Virus record (IMG/VR): IMGVR_UViG_3300031371_000015
Coordinates: 1-24,844 of that record
Strand: one strand, 5' to 3'
DNA from: a virus
DNA length: 24,844 bases
Positions 1-9,091 of this stretch are shown piece after piece (the stretch's first letter is position 1; the number at the start of each line of letters is the position of its first letter). A program made the translations under genes and the position numbers. The notes below the pieces were generated by a model. It saw only the letters and a program-made list of their open reading frames with translations, was not told the origin of the DNA and made no database searches.

Positions 1-126
1 CATAGTAGCTATAAAAACAAATACCCTATTTGATTCTGATATTTTTTTTATTTCAGATTTTACCCAAATTTCAGTATCATTTTGGGCTTTTTCTACATTT
101 AAAATTTCACCGTTCCTTAATAGCAT
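1..126 (-). CDS. Unknown protein, N-terminal part, runs off the left edge
   Basis: An open frame of 42 codons starts at an ATG at 126 and continues past the first base of the window. It begins MLLRNGEILN and contains no stop. It follows the terminator after the capsid gene, in the same direction, so it probably starts another late (structural or tail) transcription unit. The leader is A/T-rich with no Shine-Dalgarno sequence, like its neighbours. The visible part is charged, with no motif I recognise, so no function is given. Confidence 0.5.
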   Translation of the reverse strand, partial: MLLRNGEILNVEKAQNDTEIWVKSEIKKISESNRVFVFIATM

Positions 127-146
127 AATTTTTAGTTTTAGTCTTC

Positions 147-176
147 AAAAAAAAATGTGGGGGAATTTTCCCCCAC
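147..176 (-). terminator. Rho-independent terminator after the capsid gene
   Basis: A 9-bp perfect stem (GTGGGGGAA at 157-165 pairing with TTCCCCCAC at 168-176) is followed, in minus-strand reading, by a run of nine T at 147-155. It lies 16 bases past the major capsid stop codon and is one of the few G/C-rich spots in the region. It should end the head-gene transcript and separate it from the gene at the left edge. Confidence 0.9.
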
Positions 177-191
177 TTAATTTATTATATA

Positions 192-1571
192 TTATTCTGG
201 CCGTGTAAGTACAATTTGATTTGGCCTTAATACGATAAGGGAATATTCGGTATTGAAATTCCATGAAGCATAATCAGCAGTCTGGTTTACTTGAAAAGGA
301 AGCCCTGTCATACCATTTATGATGCCTATTACACGTTTACGATCTTTCATATATCCCATCATAATAGTAGGGTGCTGTTCCATTGAACCACTATATTCGG
401 CTTCGGCAACATCAACAGGCAACATTATACCAGATTTAGAAAAAGAATATTCACGGTTCCCAAATCCTATGGCATTACGGAACGATTCAATTTCTTTTAA
501 TTGAAACGTAAACCCATCCAGTTGGAAATATTTTACATCTATCCCTAAACCACCGTTCATAAATAGATCTGTCCCACCTGAATAAGTCTGTATAAAATCA
601 AGACCTGATTGTTCTATCTGCCTACTCAAATCATATCCATAAAGATGTTGTATTTCACGTGCTGCAAGCTCTTGTGACAATGCTAAATCTTTATAATCAT
701 AATAATTTCCAATATCCCATACACCAGAATATGAAAGTGTCTGCCCATCATCAAGCCCATAATTCCATATACCTTTTGATGCTTGCCTAATTACAGATCC
801 ACCTTCTAATGCATCGGTTTCTGTTAAAGAAGCATTGGTAATAGGCTGGCTATAAAAAATCATATCATCTAATTTTTTATCGTGCTGGAATTCTGCCAGA
901 TATTGATTTTCTTCTACGAAACCATTTGAACCATCGTTCATTTCGACTTCTAGCCATTTTAATGATTGTACACCACCGCCTAATTTAGCTGTAGTTTTAC
1001 AATATCCTACTGTATATGCCCTTTCTACCCTTTTAGTAAACATACCTTCAGGTTGATCCGTCTGGTGGCCATGATAACTTCCATGTATCTTTAAAACAGT
1101 ACTTGCCGGTATTTCAGTAGCAACTTGATTTGTGGCAACGTGAGGGGTCAATGTAGCTGTATAAGTACTAGAATTATAAGCATTAATAGTATATTGTTCT
1201 TCATTCCCGCTTGTTGTATATGCACCGGGTATAATTATACTGTCTGCTACTTTAATGGGGACACGTCCATTGTCCCTATCATCTGTATGTACAACTAGTG
1301 AAAGTGGATCACCAGCAGAACCTGCTGCAATGGCGGCATTTAATTTAACATCTGCCTGTAATGGCAATTGTTCAAAAAATTTAGGTTTTCTCGTAGTTAA
1401 CGTAAATTCCCTATCAGGCATACGTAGAAAAGTTAAAAACTGATCTGCGACACCATAACGTTTGATGTCCCCAATATATCCAGTATCAAGTCTTGAGTCC
1501 CATACTGATGATATATATTGATAACCGGCAGGACCGGCTTTTATTCCTTCTGTTGGTCTTGTTATAGCCAT
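192..1571 (-). CDS. Major capsid protein (probable)
   Basis: This 459-aa protein is assigned as the major capsid protein mainly by position and size: it directly follows a scaffold-like coiled-coil protein (8-base gap) at the end of a TerL-portal-scaffold series and is followed by a strong terminator. The sequence is compositionally balanced, rich in aromatic residues, Gly and beta-strand-like stretches, with no signal peptide or membrane segment, as expected for an HK97-fold shell protein. It begins MAITRPTEGIKAG and ends VLTRPE. The size (about 50 kDa) fits capsid proteins of crAss-like and related Bacteroidota phages, but I cannot confirm the family by alignment. The start ATG at 1571 has an A-rich leader. 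The alternative, another abundant head protein such as a decoration protein, is less likely given the length. Confidence 0.75.
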   Translation of the reverse strand: MAITRPTEGIKAGPAGYQYISSVWDSRLDTGYIGDIKRYGVADQFLTFLRMPDREFTLTTRKPKFFEQLPLQADVKLNAAIAAGSAGDPLSLVVHTDDRDNGRVPIKVADSIIIPGAYTTSGNEEQYTINAYNSSTYTATLTPHVATNQVATEIPASTVLKIHGSYHGHQTDQPEGMFTKRVERAYTVGYCKTTAKLGGGVQSLKWLEVEMNDGSNGFVEENQYLAEFQHDKKLDDMIFYSQPITNASLTETDALEGGSVIRQASKGIWNYGLDDGQTLSYSGVWDIGNYYDYKDLALSQELAAREIQHLYGYDLSRQIEQSGLDFIQTYSGGTDLFMNGGLGIDVKYFQLDGFTFQLKEIESFRNAIGFGNREYSFSKSGIMLPVDVAEAEYSGSMEQHPTIMMGYMKDRKRVIGIINGMTGLPFQVNQTADYASWNFNTEYSLIVLRPNQIVLTRPE

Positions 1572-1579
1572 TTTATTTT

Positions 1580-2647
1580 TTATTTTATTGTTTTATTTTT
1601 TTTTGCCTGCAACATTTCCATTAAAGTAATACCTTTTTTGTCATTGTTGCGTGGAGGCGCTTCTTTGGTATTTGTTTCTTTGGTATTATGGACTTCATTA
1701 TAAACTGAATCTTCGGTCTTTGTCCTTGATTTTTCCATTGCTGCTTTTAAAATCTTGTCTTTGTTTTGTATGAAATGTAATTTATCTATTTCATTAACAG
1801 CAAATTGTATGTTTTCATCAGAAGGTTCTATACCTGCATTTACAAGATTTTTCACAATTTCTGGCAATACTGCTTCTTTAAATTTGTCGTTTACTTGATA
1901 ATGGAACAATTCTGTTTTATTACCATCTTTATCAACATCAAAAAAATGAGTGCCATCATATTTAGAAATAGCTTCTGATAAACCTTTTCCCCAAAGTTCA
2001 TTTAATTTTTCAGTTTTTTCTGTCAATTCTTTTTTTCTGGTATCACTTTCTGTTTTAAAATCAAATTTAAGTTCATCCGGTTTAAACTCTTTTATTGATT
2101 TTAATTGTTCTATAGCTTGGCTTGCAGCTTTTTCTAGCTTATATCTGCCCACACCGTCCAAATCAGACGGATCTTCTATACCAAGGCTTTGATAAATTGC
2201 ATCTAACCTATCTTTATCACTTATGTCACTTCTAACATTTAGTTTATCAGCCAATAATATCTTTTCTGTAGACGATAGGCTGTTTAGATCAGATGAATAT
2301 ATCTTTGAAACAACAGTTGGATCTTTATCAGGGAACTTTTTTTCAAGTTCTATCCTGGTATATCTTTCAGGTGATCCATACAGTTTATTGACTACATCTT
2401 CACCAGAAAAATAATCGACAACATTTCCATATTTACCATTGAGTTCATCATATTTTTTTGACAAATTTTCTTTTTCGCTCAAAATATTGTTATGATTTTT
2501 TTCGAGTTCAGAATATTTGTCCCTAAATGATAAAACTTCTTTCAAAGAACCTATATCTTCAAATTTATATCCTTCTCCAAGGACTTCGTTTAAAGATGTT
2601 ATATCAAAAGAATTATCTTCATTTTTAATGTTTTGTTCCTGTTCCAT
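1580..2647 (-). CDS. Capsid scaffold-like protein
   Basis: This 355-aa, highly charged, Lys/Glu/Asp/Asn-rich protein has an N-terminal coiled-coil segment (about residues 40-75, repeated Leu/Lys/Glu heptads) and a polar, disordered-looking C-terminus (about 310-355) with short amphipathic helix residues (MEMLQAKK) at the end. This composition and a position immediately upstream of the capsid gene are typical of internal scaffolding proteins, which guide procapsid assembly and then leave. No protease motif is seen, so it does not look like a fused maturation protease. A TAnnTTTG box lies about 20 bases upstream of the ATG, so scaffold and capsid may have their own promoter. The family was not confirmed. 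Confidence 0.6.
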   Translation of the reverse strand: MEQEQNIKNEDNSFDITSLNEVLGEGYKFEDIGSLKEVLSFRDKYSELEKNHNNILSEKENLSKKYDELNGKYGNVVDYFSGEDVVNKLYGSPERYTRIELEKKFPDKDPTVVSKIYSSDLNSLSSTEKILLADKLNVRSDISDKDRLDAIYQSLGIEDPSDLDGVGRYKLEKAASQAIEQLKSIKEFKPDELKFDFKTESDTRKKELTEKTEKLNELWGKGLSEAISKYDGTHFFDVDKDGNKTELFHYQVNDKFKEAVLPEIVKNLVNAGIEPSDENIQFAVNEIDKLHFIQNKDKILKAAMEKSRTKTEDSVYNEVHNTKETNTKEAPPRNNDKKGITLMEMLQAKKNKTIK

Positions 2648-2665
2648 TTTTAGTCTTTATTTATT

Positions 2666-2674
2666 ACAAATTTA
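2666..2674 (-). promoter_or_regulatory. Bacteroidota-type -7 box before scaffold-capsid genes
   Basis: Minus-strand TAAATTTGT fits TAnnTTTG(Y), 19 bases before the scaffold ATG. No TTTG -33 element is visible at the usual 19-21 base spacing, so this is a partial match. It sits in the only gap of notable size between the 197-aa gene and scaffold. Confidence 0.35.
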
Positions 2675-2689
2675 ATAATTATTTTTTAA

Positions 2690-3283
2690 TTATTTTTTTA
2701 TCTCTAAATCCTTAGTTTTATTGAATTTATTAGCATATTCCTGTATATCTTTTTTTACTGTTTCAACATTTCTTGGTTCACCTTCATATTGTGTCAACAA
2801 AGCACTTCTTAACCCATATAATGGTACATTTCCATATGATTCTTGTGTCCCCATTATACTTGAAAAACCTGGGAACACAGCTCCCATATGTTTACTAATT
2901 TTACTAAGATCCTGTACATATAAATTATATCCTTCTTCACCTAATACATTTTTCATTTCTTTTGGATCAAGTTGAAAGCTTTCTGATATATTGCTCAATG
3001 TATCAAAACGTTCTGATACCCCTTGTTTAATTGCTTTATTATAAATCTCTGAAGCTTTAGGATATTTTTTTAATAATTCAGGTGTCAATTTTGATTGTGC
3101 ATCATGTAACCTTTGTAGAGATTCTTGATATCCTTCTGGTATAATATTTTTTTGATTTAATTTTTCTGCATATTCTGCCCTTACAATTGCATCTCCAAAA
3201 CTTCTATTAATAGGATCAGGGTTTTCTTTTTTCACTTTTTCCCATTCATCTATTAAATTTTTAATATTATATCCGTTACTCAT
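2690..3283 (-). CDS. Unknown head-module protein, 197 aa
   Basis: This soluble, largely helical, charged 197-aa protein (starts MSNGYNIKNLIDEWEKVKK, ends DLEIKK) lies between portal and scaffold. Its ATG at 3283 overlaps the portal stop codon by 8 bases, suggesting translational coupling. I see no catalytic motif, transmembrane segment or coiled coil long enough to name it. Given the position it is most likely a head-assembly or minor virion protein, but this is inference from neighbours only. Confidence 0.6.
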   Translation of the reverse strand: MSNGYNIKNLIDEWEKVKKENPDPINRSFGDAIVRAEYAEKLNQKNIIPEGYQESLQRLHDAQSKLTPELLKKYPKASEIYNKAIKQGVSERFDTLSNISESFQLDPKEMKNVLGEEGYNLYVQDLSKISKHMGAVFPGFSSIMGTQESYGNVPLYGLRSALLTQYEGEPRNVETVKKDIQEYANKFNKTKDLEIKK

Positions 3284-5681
3284 TTTCTTTTATTGTTGAT
3301 TGTCCTGATAATGCAAGTTCATCTATATGTTTTTCCCATGCATATCTTTCAATACTAAGTTCTTGTTCTTGTTTATTCAAATATGCTTGATTGTCTTTTT
3401 CTTTGTCATTTATTGCTATTTCTGCTTCAGACTTCATATAGATTTCTTTTTGTTTTGCCTGATTTGATAATTCTGCCACTTTTGCCTGTGTTTCTCCATT
3501 TACCCTTTCCCTTTCAAGTATCATAGCTTGATCACGTTCTTCTTTTTTACGTATCATAAATGCAATGTCCCTCCGGAGTTTTTTAATATTACCACCGTTC
3601 ATTATCCTTTCTTGTAGGTACATCCATTGGCCTAAATCTATTTGTGAAGCCCCGTCCCTACCAGTACTAAGGGCAGCATTTGCAGCTTGTATAATATTTT
3701 GTATTTCTTCTTGTGACGGTTTTGGTTCAAGTGTTATACCATATTCCTTTCCAAGTTTATCAAGGTTTACCAAAACATCCATTACATCTTCACCGACAAT
3801 CTTAATATAATTTTTATAAACATCTTTATTATTTTTAGAAATAATCTGTACTATGTTAACAGCTATATTTATAAGGCCTGATTTTACATCAAAAATAGCT
3901 TCTTGTAATGGTTTTAATATATTTCCTGTCCCCCTATTGGCCAAAGATATATCTGTAGCAGAACTGCCTTCTGATAATACGCCCAATGAAGAAGGATCTA
4001 TCCCTGTATTTTCCCTTATTTCATTTTTTATAAATTTCATTTCATTGGCCAATACAGATAAAAGTTCACCATAATTCCCACCAATTTGGGTAATTGGCAT
4101 TACTGCACCACCTGTATATCCTTCTCCGATAGGTGTATCCATATATACCCCCCTTCCATATCTCCAAAACATATCGAATGCTTCTAATGGGGAAATATTT
4201 TTTCCCCCGATTTCCATATTTTGCAATAACCTCATATTTATTAAATATCCTCCAGGATGTGATTTTGACAATGCATCCTGATATTTAAGCCATAAAATTT
4301 GTTGCCTATTTAAAAAGGGGATATTTTTTTCAACCATAGATCCAAATATTTCATTTTCATTGGTTGCTATTATCCTATAAGCAGATATTGGTAATTTTGG
4401 TTCTTTTTTATTTTCCCTATATTGATTTGGGACAAGCCCATAATCATATACCAGATCTGTATTTACTATCAATGAGCATTGATATGCCCTTCTTATCCTA
4501 AATTCATTTATTTTTTGTGATACGCCCCTTTTTTTATTATAATCAGATGTAGGTTTTACATCTTCTTCATAATTTAGATCATGGTTTATGTCCCCAAATT
4601 TATTATCTATTTTTAAAATACGTTTTACATCTGTATCTATCCAATAATAATGGAACACAGGTATCCTAAAATCCATTATTTTATCACCGTTTATCCGGGC
4701 AGGGTTTATTGTATATGATCTATCAAGTTTAGGGTTGCTAAAATATCCTTGATAAGTTATTGCAGATTTTTTAAGTTGATCAGAACTAAACCCTTTTTGT
4801 ATAAGTTTGCTTATTTTTTCAAGTGTAAAATAACCAGCATATTCTGCATCGTTAAAATCATTTTCCGTTGAATATTGTATTGTCGTATTTTCAGGGTTCA
4901 TATATTCAATACGGCTTTCATTGTTTTCAGTATCAAATATTGTCCTTCCTACAATAAAATTAAAACAAAGTATGTCATCAATAAATTTCCTTTTTATTGT
5001 CTTGTTCCAGTTTGATCTTTTTTGTGTATAAAAACCTATTTGTTCAATACCTTCTGCCCATTTTGCTTTAAAACCCCCCATTTCCCTATATATATTAAGT
5101 TCTTCCCATGTAACTGATTTTGGGAAATTAGTTGGCCGTTCAAGGGGTATATTATATTGTTGCTGTAATGATTTTGCGTAATCTTGTATTTTTGAATCTA
5201 TATAAGCTTCATTAAGTTTTTCTATTTCTTCATTTCCTGATTGCTCATCAATTGTGTTTACAAAAATAAATTCATCATAATCTGCCATCATACCTTGTAT
5301 GGCAGATCGTATATTTGGCATTGAAGAAACTATTTTTGTATCAAGGTGATCATATCCTTTATATTTATATTCATAAGTTGAATTATCTGTTGTGGTAACC
5401 CCAGAAGGTTCTGTTGTACGTAGGATATTTAAATAATATCCTTCATCTTGGTTCCCTGTGAGATAATCACGCAAAAGTTGCATATACCCATAATGTCCAA
5501 TAGGAAAATAATGTTTATTTTGTAAAAGTGCATAAAAAGCATTTTCAGCAACATTTTTACAATATAATGGTTTTATTTTTTCTATAGGGTCAACTTTTTC
5601 ATGCATAGGGACATGGCTATTCCATTGTTTATATTTTTCCCTTATCTCTTTATGTTCAGATAATTTATAAATTATGCTCAT
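3276..5681 (-). CDS. Portal protein
   Basis: An 801-aa protein directly downstream of the large terminase, as expected for the dodecameric portal through which DNA is packaged. The central part (about residues 430-620) has the mixed helical/loop character of portal proteins, including a SGLINIAVNIVQIISK helix and a preceding GTGNILKPLQEAIFDVK segment. The C-terminus (about 690-785) is a long Gln/Glu/Lys-rich helix, as in large portal proteins of crAss-like and similar phages. I chose the ATG at 5681 over an in-frame TTG one codon earlier. A TACATTTGT box lies about 20 bases upstream. The identification rests on size, position and general features rather than on a decisive motif. Confidence 0.75.
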   Translation of the reverse strand: MSIIYKLSEHKEIREKYKQWNSHVPMHEKVDPIEKIKPLYCKNVAENAFYALLQNKHYFPIGHYGYMQLLRDYLTGNQDEGYYLNILRTTEPSGVTTTDNSTYEYKYKGYDHLDTKIVSSMPNIRSAIQGMMADYDEFIFVNTIDEQSGNEEIEKLNEAYIDSKIQDYAKSLQQQYNIPLERPTNFPKSVTWEELNIYREMGGFKAKWAEGIEQIGFYTQKRSNWNKTIKRKFIDDILCFNFIVGRTIFDTENNESRIEYMNPENTTIQYSTENDFNDAEYAGYFTLEKISKLIQKGFSSDQLKKSAITYQGYFSNPKLDRSYTINPARINGDKIMDFRIPVFHYYWIDTDVKRILKIDNKFGDINHDLNYEEDVKPTSDYNKKRGVSQKINEFRIRRAYQCSLIVNTDLVYDYGLVPNQYRENKKEPKLPISAYRIIATNENEIFGSMVEKNIPFLNRQQILWLKYQDALSKSHPGGYLINMRLLQNMEIGGKNISPLEAFDMFWRYGRGVYMDTPIGEGYTGGAVMPITQIGGNYGELLSVLANEMKFIKNEIRENTGIDPSSLGVLSEGSSATDISLANRGTGNILKPLQEAIFDVKSGLINIAVNIVQIISKNNKDVYKNYIKIVGEDVMDVLVNLDKLGKEYGITLEPKPSQEEIQNIIQAANAALSTGRDGASQIDLGQWMYLQERIMNGGNIKKLRRDIAFMIRKKEERDQAMILERERVNGETQAKVAELSNQAKQKEIYMKSEAEIAINDKEKDNQAYLNKQEQELSIERYAWEKHIDELALSGQSTIKENE

Positions 5682-5699
5682 CAATAAATATTTTGTAAT

Positions 5700-5708
5700 A
5701 CAAATGTA
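5700..5708 (-). promoter_or_regulatory. Bacteroidota-type -7 box before portal
   Basis: Minus-strand TACATTTGT fits TAnnTTTG(Y), 18 bases before the portal ATG in the 48-base gap after the terminase gene. A TTTG lies upstream but only 8 bases away, so the -33 element is not convincing. Confidence 0.35.
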
Positions 5709-5729
5709 GCAATTTTCAAATTATTGTTT

Positions 5730-8015
5730 TTAATACCAACCATCTAAACTAATTTTACTAGTATCCATTTTTCTTTTATAATCTATATGTAAACTTTTTT
5801 CTGCTTTTAAACAACCAACAACAGAAACAAAAAGATCCCTGTCTTTCATATTTTGTAATGATCTTATTTGTAAAAATTCTTCAAGTATTTCAGGGTGGTT
5901 ACAATTTTGTGCATATATATTTACCCAATCTGCACCAATATTGAACAATTCTTCTTTTATGCCACTTTTACCCCCGGTATTCCATCCTGCATTTATTTTT
6001 AATTTTCCTGTCCTTATATCTATATCATGTAATAAATATCCTGAATAACCATGCCTTATAAAATATTCTTGTATTGTTGATATATTCATTTCGGGATACA
6101 TAAGTGCCCCATAATATATGCACATATTTAACATATCTTGGCAATAATCATCTAATGTATTTGGCCTATGTGTATAAGTACATACAAATTTCCCTGTTAC
6201 ATATTCAGATATATCTTTATCAGGTGTATCAATTGTAGAATCAAATTTCCACCTTATGGCACCTGATCCTTTAGATTCCCTTCTTGAATCTGTCTGGCTT
6301 ATCCTATATGTATCTGCACTTGCAACAAATAAATCTGTATATTTTGGCCTTTTAATCCCATTTATAGATACTATTTTGCTCCTATTATGATCCGGCATTA
6401 CCATTGATATTTTAAAAGGGCCATTGTCATCATCTATAAAATGTACATTGTCATCACCTATATTTATAAAATTACCTATACGTAAATTATTTTTAAACTT
6501 AAGTTCTGATAGCCTTTTAACTAATATTGTCCTATTAAAAAATAAATTATGTGATGCATTGGCAAAACATTCTTTGAAACTTGATGGGTTCTTTCTTTGA
6601 AAAGAAGAAAGGCCTACCATATCATCATTTTTAATAAATTCTTCTTTTTTTGCAATAAGAAAATTTCTTACCCCCATTGCTTTTCCATTTTTATTTAATA
6701 TAACGGCCTCCATGCATTCTATTAATTCTGGATCGTCTGTATCTTCTATAATTGGAAATCCCCATGGATCAATAAAACCAGCATATGATTCTTCGATACT
6801 AAAATAAATATTTATCAAACCTGTTGATGTCTGTCCATCAATACCACGTTTTTCAAACATTGATTTTAAAGTAAAATCTTCAAAGTTTTTACCTACATCA
6901 GCATCCATTTCTTCCGCAGTAGACGTATAAATCATAAAACCGTTTATTTCTACACCAGGACAAAATGTCCTTTTTACAATATCATGCCTTTTTATTATTT
7001 GTGCCTCTATAGTTTTACCTATTTCATCTCCGTGATAAAAAGTAAGCCTGCTCCCATCATATTTTGTTTCTGTAGATGCCCTATAATCAATAACAGAATT
7101 AAGGCCATCTATCATATTTGTGTCCATCATCTGTATTTGTCCTGCCATATTAAAATTTGGCAATATGGGCTTAAAGAAAAATGGTAACCTTAAAAATGAA
7201 TATTTTGTCAGCTTTTCATATAAATTCCTTGCATTTTCTTCTGTATCTGCCTGCATACCATTTAACGCCTCTATTAATGCTGTGGCTATTTCAATATCGA
7301 TGCTTTTTGTTTTACTGGAATCCCCAACCCTCCTACCTTTAAGGTTATTTGTCCCCAATATGGTCCTTACACCTATATCTATCATACTAGGCGTACCATC
7401 TTCTAATAATATTATTTTACCTTCTTCATCATATTTAACTGTTTCTGTTGTTGTTGCTGCATAATGTTGTGCATAAAACCATTTAAAGTCCCTATATCTA
7501 AAATCTGGCCTACCATCATTTTTAGATACACCGTTCATTTTATAATAATTCAAATAAAACCAATGCCAAGGGGTTATATAATATGGTTTTCCTTTAATAA
7601 ATATCCATTTACCATAAATTCTATATGCCCATTGTTTTCTTATCCATGAAATAATTGAATTATATTTCATTGAATGGGTCTCTAGTTCGTCCCAAATAGA
7701 AAATTGTATCTCTTTTTCAATAGAAAATTGAGAATCTGTTTTCTTTTTGTCCCTTAAAATTTTTGCCCTTATTTTTTTTTCTAACGCCTTTAGATCATTT
7801 GGATATTCTTCATATTCAAATTTTTGTTTTTTATAATGTAGCCCAAACCCTTCTATTTCTTTCCAATCAGGAGGTTCCGGAACTTCTATCCTAAATTTTT
7901 GTAAATTATCATCGTTTTCATTTATATAGATATATTTATCATAATCTTTGTACATTGATAAAATTTCAATAGGTAGGATATGAGAATATTTTACCGCGGC
8001 CCCTTTTAAATCCAT
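5730..8015 (-). CDS. terL: Terminase large subunit (packaging ATPase-nuclease)
   Basis: This 761-aa TerL would power DNA packaging and cut the concatemer. The ATPase part has a degenerate Walker A (GRRVGDSSKT, about residues 228-237), a Walker B (LTFYHGDE, D330-E331) and a coupling motif (MIYTSTAEE, about 362-369). The RNase H-like nuclease part has acidic candidates in DLFVASAD (D561, D568), in YYGALMYPE (E642) and near D725/D727. The N-terminus has an aromatic stretch (WIFIKGKPYYITPWHWFY, about 137-154) that I associate from memory with terminases of Bacteroidota phages including crAss-like ones. The gene lies 11 bases after the upstream gene and before the portal. Function is secure; the exact phage group is inference. 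Confidence 0.93.
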   Translation of the reverse strand: MDLKGAAVKYSHILPIEILSMYKDYDKYIYINENDDNLQKFRIEVPEPPDWKEIEGFGLHYKKQKFEYEEYPNDLKALEKKIRAKILRDKKKTDSQFSIEKEIQFSIWDELETHSMKYNSIISWIRKQWAYRIYGKWIFIKGKPYYITPWHWFYLNYYKMNGVSKNDGRPDFRYRDFKWFYAQHYAATTTETVKYDEEGKIILLEDGTPSMIDIGVRTILGTNNLKGRRVGDSSKTKSIDIEIATALIEALNGMQADTEENARNLYEKLTKYSFLRLPFFFKPILPNFNMAGQIQMMDTNMIDGLNSVIDYRASTETKYDGSRLTFYHGDEIGKTIEAQIIKRHDIVKRTFCPGVEINGFMIYTSTAEEMDADVGKNFEDFTLKSMFEKRGIDGQTSTGLINIYFSIEESYAGFIDPWGFPIIEDTDDPELIECMEAVILNKNGKAMGVRNFLIAKKEEFIKNDDMVGLSSFQRKNPSSFKECFANASHNLFFNRTILVKRLSELKFKNNLRIGNFINIGDDNVHFIDDDNGPFKISMVMPDHNRSKIVSINGIKRPKYTDLFVASADTYRISQTDSRRESKGSGAIRWKFDSTIDTPDKDISEYVTGKFVCTYTHRPNTLDDYCQDMLNMCIYYGALMYPEMNISTIQEYFIRHGYSGYLLHDIDIRTGKLKINAGWNTGGKSGIKEELFNIGADWVNIYAQNCNHPEILEEFLQIRSLQNMKDRDLFVSVVGCLKAEKSLHIDYKRKMDTSKISLDGWY

Positions 8016-8026
8016 TATGTGAACTA

Positions 8027-8725
8027 TTATTTAAATTTTTTTATACCACCAAATTTTATATGCTCTATTTCATAAGGAGGATCTATAAGATTATCAAATG
8101 TACCTTTTCTTTTTGCTTCTGCTATATTTTCAGGGGTAGGCATAGATTCTTTTGTAGCTTCAGAATAAAGGGCTTCTCTTATAAGGGTATTTCTATCTTC
8201 ACGTAACATTTGCCTCTCAATATCTTCTAATATTTTTGAAAGGTTCTGTATATTTTCTATTATTTCTTTTGTTTTTTCATTTTTGCTAATACTGTCTTCA
8301 TATAACTTCATATATAACCTTGCCCTTGTTTCTTCAAAAACTATATATTTTTGGAACAAATGATCAGATGTAAGCCTTAATATCCTTACTATTAATTTAT
8401 TTACATATGTATTGTTGCCTAACAGTATTTCTTCTAATTTATTAGGGAATATTTCTCCTTTTTCAAGTTTAAAACCAGACCATTCAGCAGCTATCCTTTT
8501 TCTTTTCATTATATCACTGTCGATATTATGAAAATCTGAATCTTGATAAAATAATAGGCATAGCCTTAAAATATTTTCATTTGGTAAAAGTATAAGTTTA
8601 CCATAATCTTCATTAAATTCAGGCCATTTTTTTAATTCTGGAAAACTTCTTAAAACTTTGCTTTCTGGCTTTAATTTTAAAACATTATATTTAGCCGAAA
8701 CAAGTAAATTTTTATCTAAATCCAT
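8027..8725 (-). CDS. Unknown protein in the small-terminase position, 232 aa
   Basis: The first gene of the packaging module, ending 11 bases before TerL. The position suggests a small terminase subunit or TerL partner, but I see no clear DNA-binding helix-turn-helix. The protein is helical and charged, with a possible coiled coil at about residues 145-180 and a tail containing Pro-Pro-Tyr. An in-frame TTG at 8746 could extend it by seven residues, but that codon lies inside a TATATTTGT promoter box. I therefore take the ATG at 8725 (MDLDKNLLVS) as the start. Confidence 0.6.
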   Translation of the reverse strand: MDLDKNLLVSAKYNVLKLKPESKVLRSFPELKKWPEFNEDYGKLILLPNENILRLCLLFYQDSDFHNIDSDIMKRKRIAAEWSGFKLEKGEIFPNKLEEILLGNNTYVNKLIVRILRLTSDHLFQKYIVFEETRARLYMKLYEDSISKNEKTKEIIENIQNLSKILEDIERQMLREDRNTLIREALYSEATKESMPTPENIAEAKRKGTFDNLIDPPYEIEHIKFGGIKKFK

Positions 8726-8742
8726 TGTCCATAGTTTACATA

Positions 8743-8751
8743 ACAAATATA
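8743..8751 (-). promoter_or_regulatory. Bacteroidota-type -7 box before the packaging module
   Basis: Minus-strand TATATTTGT, an exact TAnnTTTGY, 17 bases before the chosen ATG of the gene ahead of TerL. It is identical to the box at 8996-9004. No well-spaced -33 TTTG is visible. It supports starting the gene at 8725 rather than at the TTG inside the box. Confidence 0.4.
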
Positions 8752-8809
8752 ATGATTTTGAACCAAAAAAAATTATACAAATAATAATAAGTTATTTAAT
8801 CAAAAATAA

Positions 8810-8959
8810 TTAAAGATTATTTTTCCAATGCATCCTTAAATATAATGATTCAACATATTCAATAAACAAATCTTCACATTCGATTAAATTATTAATAAGA
8901 TCTTCTTTTGAAAGCTTATTATAAATAATTTTCCTATTATTAATAGTTTCTTTGTCCAT
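8810..8959 (-). CDS. Small unknown protein, 49 aa
   Basis: An ATG-started 49-aa frame (MDKETINNRK ... LRMHWKNNL), acidic and helical, in the same direction as the packaging genes and between them and the divergent promoter region. A TATATTTGT box lies 36 bases upstream of the ATG. The Leu/Ile/Glu pattern (KLSKEDLINNLIECEDLF) suggests a single amphipathic helix or helical hairpin. No family is recognised. Given the AT-rich surroundings the gene is likely but not certain. Confidence 0.5.
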   Translation of the reverse strand: MDKETINNRKIIYNKLSKEDLINNLIECEDLFIEYVESLYLRMHWKNNL

Positions 8960-8995
8960 ATTATTATTGTTTTATTATTAATAATATATAACGTT

Positions 8996-9004
8996 ACAAA
9001 TATA
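8996..9004 (-). promoter_or_regulatory. Bacteroidota-type -7 box, leftward
   Basis: Minus-strand TATATTTGT in the divergent intergenic region, facing the 49-aa gene and the packaging module. The 8960-9091 region is nearly pure A/T apart from a single AACGTTA, and no spaced TTTG -33 box is visible. Confidence 0.4.
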
Positions 9005-9061
9005 TAAAAAATATATTAAAAAAAATATTTAATAATATGATATAATATTAAATAATATATG

Positions 9062-9070
9062 TATTTTTGT
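9062..9070 (+). promoter_or_regulatory. Bacteroidota-type -7 box, rightward, before the recombinase
   Basis: TATTTTTGT fits TAnnTTTGY and lies 21 bases before the recombinase ATG, leaving room for a short leader. It faces away from the box at 8996-9004, so the two would form a divergent promoter pair. No clear -33 TTTG is seen in the A/T-only sequence upstream. Confidence 0.4.
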
Positions 9071-9091
9071 TTTGAACATTAAACTAAAAAA

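Noticed and set aside
319-1703. Plus-strand frames of about 60 aa across the capsid gene and the scaffold 3' end
   Set aside because: They lie antisense to the capsid and scaffold genes, lack start signals and have low-complexity composition. The same applies to similar frames opposite scaffold, portal and TerL.
8726-8746. TTG start extending the gene before TerL by seven residues
   Set aside because: The TTG lies inside a TATATTTGT promoter box and an ATG follows at 8725.
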